From: Nemertoderma westbladi
Lineage: Eukaryota; Xenacoelomorpha; Nemertodermatida; Nemertodermatidae
NCBI GenBank assembly: GCA_032718475.1
Contig: JAUCBJ010006632.1
Location: 1-64,000, forward strand
Reading direction: 5' to 3'
Length of the DNA stretch: 64,000 bases
Shown: positions 57,608-64,000 of the stretch, in pieces
Numbering within the stretch: position 1 is the first letter of the stretch
Layout of the letters: the number at the start of each line of letters is the position of its first letter
Position numbers and translations under genes: made by a program
The notes under the pieces: generated by a model
What the model was told of the DNA's origin: nothing
The model's database searches: none
What the model saw: the letters and a program-made list of their open reading frames with translations, nothing else

Positions 57608-59788
57608 TGTTACGGTATATGGCGCTGTATCCACAGTATTAGTCCATTATGCAGTATGCAGTATTAGTCCATTATGCAGTATGCAGTATTAGTCCGTTAT
57701 ACTGTACGTAATATTAGTCCGTTGTGCAGTATAATTATTTAGATAAGGCGCAGTGTGGTGACATTTAGGTAAGGAAGTTAAAACGCCCATATATTTTGCA
57801 TCCATTCATTTTGTATAGTATGTAGCCCTACCTACGTAATTTTGTATTAGGATATATGTAGATAGTTCCAGGGTTGCGAGTTTACTCGGACCCTGGATTT
57901 TGTGCTTGCTGATATTAGTTTGATAGGGCTAGCATATAGGGACGCTGTCCTGGCCATTCAGCAGCCAGAGACGTGATCCATTACCATATATGGTAATAAT
58001 TTGAGGGCATAGGGCTACAATCCGGTCTCCTTATTGGATTAACTGCTTCCAGGTTGGTTTAATGCTAGCATGGACTGGAGAGCCAATGGGAGAGCGATTG
58101 AGTCACCTTATTGCATCACCCCATCGGGATCACCTATAAATTGGCGGTGTGCCGGTAGGGCCTTTTGTTGTTCATATGTTCATGCCTTATCACATGACAC
58201 ACCCCTGTTACAATTTACTTGCTGAGCTGTCTCTAATTTTGTATTAGGATATCGTATTTTCTGCAATTTGCTAATTTTGATTAATTTCTTGGAATGATTT
58301 GCTAGTACGATTACTTTGCTTGTGTTTCTCAATAATTCCTTCGATTACTGCAAATTACAATCGAACTATGATTTCTACCTTTGATTGATGGTTCTATGTG
58401 ATTCTTTTCTGCGCAATAATCCCAAGGGATTCCTGAGACTGTCAGACTTTGTGATTTGCATGCGCCGCTACGGTAGCTATTAGCATCATGGAGGGCTAAG
58501 GTGCCAGTGGGCGGTGGGCGCATCGGGGGGTTGAGCGACTAGGAGAGAGCGGAGGATTCAAAGCGGGCAACGCTGGCCAGGGTCACCGTTGCGGGCGGGT
58601 ATCTTGCACTGCGGCACGCAGACCGATCGCCGGTACAGTATCTAGGGGGCTGATGATCCAGGTTTTGTCTCTATTTAGTATTAGGGGGGCAGGAATTGGG
58701 TTAGTTAGGAATCCTAGATGTACCCGGGAGAGGCCTGCGCGTATTACAACGTTGAGTGTGGAGTACGAGTAGTGAATTGCACAATTGTAAACTGTGATTT
58801 CTAACGCTGATTGGTGTGTTATTGAAGTGTGCCTAAGATTACGAATGCTTAGATAGGCGCTCTTTTCCTTTGATTGATTTCTATTTCTTAGTTACAATAA
58901 TTAGTTATTGTTTAGGTCAAAGTAATACGGCAATTTAGGCTATTACTAGCGAAACCTGTTGCGTGATAAATTAGAATTACGTATTCTGGAACTCTTAGTA
59001 ATTAGTACGCTGTTAAATATTTGTGACTGTAATTAATTAGTAAAAAATTAAGAATTAGTACGCAGCATAGCGGAGAGTAGCTAAGGTAATAATTAGTGTA
59101 CTGTAAACTATTCACGCTGAGCGGTTATTTGCATTAGCGGGCAATCAGCTAGAACGCACTATTCGGTACGCACGATACGCTAGTAATTTTGCTGGCCTAA
59201 AGCCAGTCGCGGGCAGTTTTAGACTCGGAGTGGTATTATCCACGTAGAAACAGATACTGTACCATTTTGATATTTTAAATATTCTCGCATTCACACATTA
59301 CGTTAGGGAACCTCCAGTATTCGCGATTAGAAAGACGTAGGTAATAGCGTGCTTTAATAGTGATAGAATTAGGCGTAAGAATACTCTGAGTGCAAGGCCT
59401 CTCGCACTCGTCTTAAGTAAGCTTAGGGAGCCGACTCGGGTTTATTGTTTTGGTTATTCATGCGTGGCTCATAGATTCGAACAGTTAGCTCTCTATCGAG
59501 CAATCGGTAGAGAAAGGAACAAGCGATTTTGCAGGAGTTGTGTAAATTTAGTAAAATATATTAGCGGACGGCAGATTAGCGCCATCTAACGGTAAGTAGC
59601 GGTTTGTATTTAGCAACCCTTACAATTTAGTAATATCACGCTCCTGAGCCCCTTTACTTAACAGTAGAGCAGTCTTTGTGTCTGACGAGTGGTTAGACGA
59701 GAACTTATTAGGTTGGCAGAAGGATATTAACGGGTATTGGTCTGTTCAACAGTTCTGCTGTTAGTATAGAGGTCGCGGTTGTTTATCA
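57608..59788 (+). repeat. 3' LTR of element D
   Basis: This 2,181-bp copy of 39552-41735 lacks six bases near 58740 and has three extra bases near 59683. It has the same TATA box, stem-loop and terminal TG...CA, and is followed by the target duplicate atacg. Confidence 0.96.
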
Positions 59789-59793
59789 ATACG

Positions 59794-60110
59794 AGTAGGC
59801 ACTTTACTGAGAAGCCACAATGGGGCAATAACTGAGACAACCTGAGTTCCATTACTGCGCCATGGTATGTTTTGTATAATCTTATCCAACGATATCAAAA
59901 ACATATGTTCAGTTAACCAGTACAGCAGTGTATTTCAGTAGTTATAAAGATTTAAGATATCTGACTGTCAACCACACAGAATACCTAAATATAATATATG
60001 TATATATCTTTACAGCCCGGACTGGTACCCAATCACCTGTACCGCTTACACATACCGTTATACAGTATGATAATTGTATAATATTACATATCACACCAGT
60101 GTTGTAATGT
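59794..60110. other. Right flank of element D
   Basis: About 320 bp with no gene seen. If D inserted into the leader of the gypsy fragment at 38365-39461, this may be the rest of that leader; no LTR was identified to prove it. Confidence 0.4.
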
Positions 60111-60211
60111 TTGAGGACAGGGGTAGTGATAAGTATCCCTTTACATACAGAACAGTGCAATAATAGTAATGTTCTAGAACTTTCGCAAAGACGCGACGCT
60201 TCTACCTACAG

Positions 60212-60578
60212 AATACCGCCGGATTTCCTATACAAATCGAGGCGAAAATGTAAAACTGGAAACCTCTTCTCTTATCATGACAACCGACATCAGTCGCGCG
60301 ACTACGGGGTTTATTTCGACGAGAAGTTTGGGAAGTTTAAATCATACGGAGATAAGCGGCAGCATCTGTCTGCGAACCACATCGAGTGGGTGAGTGACAC
60401 AGCTGTGCGAGGTACCCAGCCCTACACGTCGGTTTACCGGAGGAGTTTCAACCGAGTCTTGTCTGTAACCCCGGATACTACCGCGGGGATATCGCTTGAT
60501 ATCCCTCCTGTATTCCGGGCCGCCACGTCGGAATCATTCCGAACCCACTCCCGCTCCCCCCGTAGTCAGGGCGACTGA
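60212..60578 (+). CDS. Possible host exon (unknown protein, perhaps cilia-related)
   Basis: An open frame to TGA at 60576-60578 encodes YRIPPDFLYKSRRKCKTGNL, FSYHDNRHQSRDYGVYFDEK, and later YTSVYRRSFN. The open frame extends upstream to 60111 but has no ATG. An acceptor-like string CTTCTACCTACAG ends at 60211, so an exon start there is plausible. Tyr/Arg/His-rich composition with a KTG...YHD...DY pattern loosely recalls small microtubule-inner proteins such as CFAP90, but the match is weak. Composition differs from the retroelement ORFs. It could be a terminal exon, a pseudogene or a chance ORF. Confidence 0.3.
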
Positions 60579-60715
60579 TCGCTCGGAATATATCCGGGTT
60601 GGTATGACAGCTCCTTTTCCGGTTCATTTAGGACTCCTCTTTGCTCCCTCACTTTGGCAAAGGAACCGTTCCAGAAATAACTGGCGATATTCAAACAGAG
60701 GCGTTAAAATATAAT

Positions 60716-61402
60716 AGGATTTATGTTAGCTTAACCAATTCCGCTAACACAAACCCATAGAGTGAACCGTTAAGCAATATTGGGAGCACGAGGTTGATTA
60801 CCAATATCAACCTCCACCAAGGTGGGAAGGAGAGACACACACACAATAGGGGTCAGGGGTTACTCCCCTGAAAGGAGAGAGAACAACAGGGGCAAGGGGA
60901 AACACACCAGGGAAGGTGAAAGGGCGACAAGTAGGATATTAGCCAATCAGGGGGGGAGCATCGGCTGAGTAGCGTAACTTGGCCAACTGTGCAATATATT
61001 ATCATTTACTCAGTGTATCATCCAGTCAGTGTATCATTTGGTGTTAGTTAGGTTAGTTTAGCTAGGGAAGTACCGGGACTTTAATCACCATTTCCCGCCT
61101 TCCGTTTACTATATTACCAATTCTATATTATAATCATTTATCTATACTATTATACCCAAAGATTATATACGACGAACAACACAAACTCTTTTCACCTTTC
61201 ACACACGGCGGGGACGCGTAGATTAACAAACCGGATAAACCGGGATCCTTCGTGGATCCTGTCACAGTGATTAAATCGGAGCTGCTACCCTAGTTAACTA
61301 AACTCGAGCAGCTACTACAGTGATTAAAACCCAAGCAGCCGCCCCTAGTTGAACAGTGACTACCAGCCACCAATCTAAAGTACACAGAAGAGCCAAAGAA
61401 AG
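60716..61402. other. Spacer with purine-rich tract
   Basis: This 690-bp stretch is without a gene. Bases ~60820-60930 are unusually purine-rich (GGGAAGG- and GAGAGA-type). The part after ~60980 could be the LTR or leader of the gag-like unit that starts at 61403, but there is no second copy in the window to test this. Confidence 0.4.
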
Positions 61403-62793
61403 ATGAGCAACGTAACGCCAACGCGGACCCCGGACGAAGAGCTAACGATCCGCGAGGCCGCGACCAGGCGGTATAGGCCCACGACGCTGGACCCATCCAT
61501 AATGGGTCATCCGGCAGTTCAGGATGAGGGGAACCACCTGGAGCCAGAGAGCGAGATGGAAGGAGAAAGAGACGAGTCGACACATGTCGGTCGACGTACC
61601 GATGTTGCCGGCCAGCCACAGGCCGAGGGCGACGGACGGCCCACCGGAACGGCGACGGTAGGGCCGCCGGTACGACGTCGGACCCGGAGAGATGGAGGAG
61701 AGGTCGGCGACGAAGACTTCGGGGTTTCTGATCGACTTTGACGGGCCTACAACGTGACCCGGAAACTACTAAAGGAGGCCAAAGAGAGGGCGAGGATAGA
61801 CGAGGTAAAGTTGACAAAAGGACTAGGTGAGTCGGATAGACATTTTAATTATCTAATGCGCTTTGGGCAGGGAGAACTGGCCAAGGAGAGAGCGAGAGGG
61901 GTTGCCAAAGAACTGTGTGATTTATGGCGGTGTAGGGGTATGCAACCTAGTGTAGTGTACATAGGGACATACTTAGTCGATGCCCAGGGTATAAAATTAG
62001 TGGGTTGGAGGAGACCTGAGAGAGGCCGAATCCGAGGTTAACCCCGAGGATTCGGTCTCGTCGGTCGGAGGGAATTCCAGTTCCGGGAGGCGGGGGGAGT
62101 TAGTAGGACAGGAAGGCGGAGGGAATCCGTCACAACCGATAAGTCTGCTACATCCTCCGTAAAAGGAAGACGGGGGATGGAAATTAACGCGGAGTACCAT
62201 CTCGATTTGATAGCGCAAGGCCAAAGAGAGGTAGAGAGACAGTTAGAGGAGGGGAAAGCGCTATTAGAGAAAGAGATGGGACTGGTTAGAGAGACCGGAG
62301 AGAGGGCCGAGAGAACTGCGAAAAGCTTTAGGGAGTGTGAGGAAATGGGATGGAAGGAACAAGAAGAGCATGAGGCGAGAGAGGAGAATGAGCGTAGGGA
62401 GCATGAGGCGAGAGAGGAGAGTGAGCGTAGGAAGCGTGAGGCGAGAGAGGAGAGTGAGCGCAAAGATCGCAAGGCGGAATGTAAAGAGCGCGAGGCGAGA
62501 CGAACGGAGAGAGTTGAGAGAGAGAGAAGGAACAGGCCGAACAGAGCGCGCGGGAGAGTCAGGAAATGATAGCAGAGGGGAGGCGTATGCGGGATGGTTT
62601 ACATGCCCGCCTAGGGGGGTTAATTCAGTACCAAACCAGACAGAAGCGCATACTGGAATTGGCGCGATTGGGGTTGTCAGAGAGTGAGGCTGAGTCGAGT
62701 GCTTTCGAGGAGCCAAGGGCCGAGGAAACATTTATTAATACTCCACTTACAGGGACCGCACGACAAACCCGAGACTGGTGTAACTGTACGGGC

Positions 62794-62818
62794 GGGGGGG
62801 GGGGGGGGGGGGGGGGGG
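62794..62818 (+). repeat. 25-base poly-G tract
   Basis: A run of 25 G within otherwise readable sequence. It coincides with a frame change in the E frame. The length may be an assembly or sequencing estimate. Confidence 0.9.
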
Positions 62819-63180
62819 TAATAATAATACTACAGTAGATGACGTTAATATTAATAGTACCGTATTGGATAACTCTAACCAAACTTTTATTGCAGGAAAT
62901 ATTTTACCTAGTAGTAGTAATTTAAATTTAAATCCGAATAATTCTAATATTAATGTAGTTACGCAAAATAATCTAAATAATAATCTGAATTCGAATTTAC
63001 AAAATAAACCAAGTAACGCAATTGCGCAAAATAATCCGAATAACTTTATTTTGAACGAACAAAATAATTCCGTTTCTAATTTGGGTGCACAAAATAATTT
63101 AACTGGGGTGGAAGACTTAATTGATTTAACCAATAACGGTTCCTGTGGTTCCTCAGGAAGCCAGTCTGATGGACCGCGTG

Positions 63181-63420
63181 ATTAGTGAGCCAGAGGTGGC
63201 GGGGTTGAGCCAACCCAGGGTAGGCCTGGTAGGCCACGTAGTTAGTAGGCAGGAGGTGGCAAGGTTAAGCCAACCCGGGGTAGGCCTGGTGGGCCACGTA
63301 GTTAGTAGGCAGGAGGTGACAGGGTTGAGTCAACCCGAGGTGGGCCTGGTAGGCCACGTAATTAGTAGGCAGGAGGTGGCGGGGTTGAGCCAACCCGGAG
63401 TAGGCCCGGTAGGCCAGGTA
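63181..63420 (+). repeat. Four tandem 60-bp coding repeats
   Basis: Exactly 60-bp periodicity. Each unit contains GGTTGAGCCAACCC-type and TAGGCCTGGTAGGCCACGTA-type strings, themselves partly palindromic, and encodes a 20-residue unit such as VVSRQEVAGLSQPGVGLVGH. The frame is kept across all four units. Confidence 0.93.
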
Positions 63421-63532
63421 GTAGTAGAGAGAGAAGCTGGGGTGAATAGACCTAGCCGCAGTAGAAAGATTGTGTCGACTGGAGAGGGGTGTAGAAGTGA
63501 AGTAACAGGTAGCGGCGTGATATGTGGCGAGC

Positions 63533-63548
63533 GGGGGGGGGGGGGGGG
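63533..63548 (+). repeat. 16-base poly-G tract
   Basis: Second G run in the E region, inside GGCGAGC...CTACAGG. Confidence 0.9.
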
Positions 63549-63576
63549 CTACAGGAGCCCCACAACGAGAAGTTAG

Positions 63577-64000
63577 TGATGAGAGGGGGGGCAGAGAGTG
63601 TCCCACAGGCGTCGGCGGATAATGCGCGGGCCGAATCAGGTAAACCACAACACCCGGCGACGGAGAGTAATAGGGGGATTGCGAGTATCCCCAGCGGCGT
63701 GCGATCGAGCAGAGAGAGGCAGGATGACGTCGCGAGAAGGCGGACGGAGCGTCGAGCCCGATCAGAAGAGGGAAGAAGAACAGTGGAGTTTAACCGGGAG
63801 GTCGACGAGAGATCTCACGAGCGGGAATACTGCACTGTAAAGAGAAGAAGAGAAGACAGTAGGAGAATTATCGCCGCGAACGATAGGAGAGCGAGGACGG
63901 ATAGCGAGCCGTCGGTAGTCAAGATGGAAAGAGAGTGTAGGTGGGGTCGAACTTCGGGAGATTGCCGTTGCCTCGGAGAAACGCGACCCGACGAGGCGCA
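63577..64000 (+). other. Arg/Glu-rich low-complexity end of window
   Basis: Purine-rich sequence with a short ORF (63598-63840) of Arg-rich composition. It probably continues the E unit beyond the window edge. No domain recognised. Confidence 0.35.

Larger units (their letters stand above)
39552..59788 (+). mobile_element. BEL/Pao element D, full length, 20.2 kb
   Basis: The element spans 20,237 bp between LTRs at 39552-41735 and 57608-59788, with TG...CA ends and target duplication atacg (39547-39551 and 59789-59793). Order: LTR, 1.3-kb leader, gag-pol, 0.76-kb spacer, ORF3, 1.6-kb 3' region, polypurine tract, LTR. The LTRs differ by roughly eight substitutions plus a 6-bp and a 3-bp indel. 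Coding damage is light: two amber codons, one short deletion and one frameshift. It is much longer than the 5-10 kb usual for BEL/Pao. Confidence 0.96.
61403..63576 (+). pseudogene. Degenerate Gag-like ORF (element E), unclassified
   Basis: Starts MSNVTPTRTPDEELTIREAA. One frame stays readable from 61403 to about 62520, crossing two stops (TGA 61739-61741, TAA 62039-62041). It encodes an acidic/Arg-rich N-terminus, a possible helical domain (GESDRHFNYLMRFGQGELAK) and a charged coiled coil with three 33-bp repeats (about 62373-62474). A frame change in a GA-run near 62525 leads into a continuing coiled coil (QTRQKRILELARLGLSE), then a 25-G tract, an Asn-rich stretch (NLNLNPNNSNINVV), and four 20-residue repeats. 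The build resembles Gag of D, but no zinc knuckle, protease or RT is reached before the window ends. It could also be a low-complexity host pseudogene. Confidence 0.45.

Overview
The window is animal nuclear DNA, almost certainly from an invertebrate, made up mostly of nested and decaying retrotransposons. The evidence is three large BEL/Pao LTR elements (a metazoan group), Ty3/gypsy and Ty1/copia remnants, two LINE pieces, a probable DNA transposon, AT-rich spacers and many copies of short palindromes such as ATACCGGTAT and TAGGCCTA. I cannot name the species. No complete host gene is visible; one ORF near 60.2-60.6 kb could be a host exon. No tRNA, rRNA or CRISPR array was recognised.

Layout. 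1-4.8 kb: a two-unit minisatellite, a Ty3/gypsy gag-protease remnant (minus), a copia RNase H remnant (plus) and a LINE fragment (minus). 4,807-38.3 kb: BEL element A (plus), with a 5' LTR, a long leader carrying a LINE 3' end, broken gag-pol, and a third coding region (ORF3); its 3' end is lost. A is split inside reverse transcriptase by BEL element B (13,402-30,011, minus strand, 16,610 bp), which has 1,194-bp LTRs, about two differences between them, and a 5-bp target duplication (aacat). B carries an 837-bp inverted-repeat element in gag, one pol frameshift, a run of TGA codons before integrase, and a decayed, internally deleted ORF3. 38.4-39.5 kb: a Ty3/gypsy gag fragment (minus). 39,552-59,788: BEL element D (plus, 20,237 bp), with 2.18-kb LTRs, target duplication atacg, gag-pol with one amber codon and one short deletion, and ORF3 with one amber codon and one frameshift. 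59.8-64 kb: the possible host exon and a degenerate gag-like frame (E) with repeats and poly-G tracts.

How the parts work together. In A, B and D gag-pol supplies Gag (DUF1759-type region and zinc knuckles), an aspartic protease, RT/RNase H and a DDE integrase. Between integrase and the 3' LTR lies ORF3, about 1,240 codons and homologous between the distant A/B and D lineages. It has a CxxC...CxxH motif, a long conserved central region and three CCHC-type zinc knuckles near its C-terminus. It has no signal peptide or membrane segment that I can see, so it does not look like an envelope gene. I regard this as the candidate undescribed system.

Supporting signals are a splice-acceptor-like site 62 bp before ORF3 in D, sense-strand enrichment of GTAAGT in gag-pol, a duplicated noncoding motif between pol and ORF3 in A and B, and an 18-bp palindrome repeated eight times across D in all three reading frames and in noncoding DNA.
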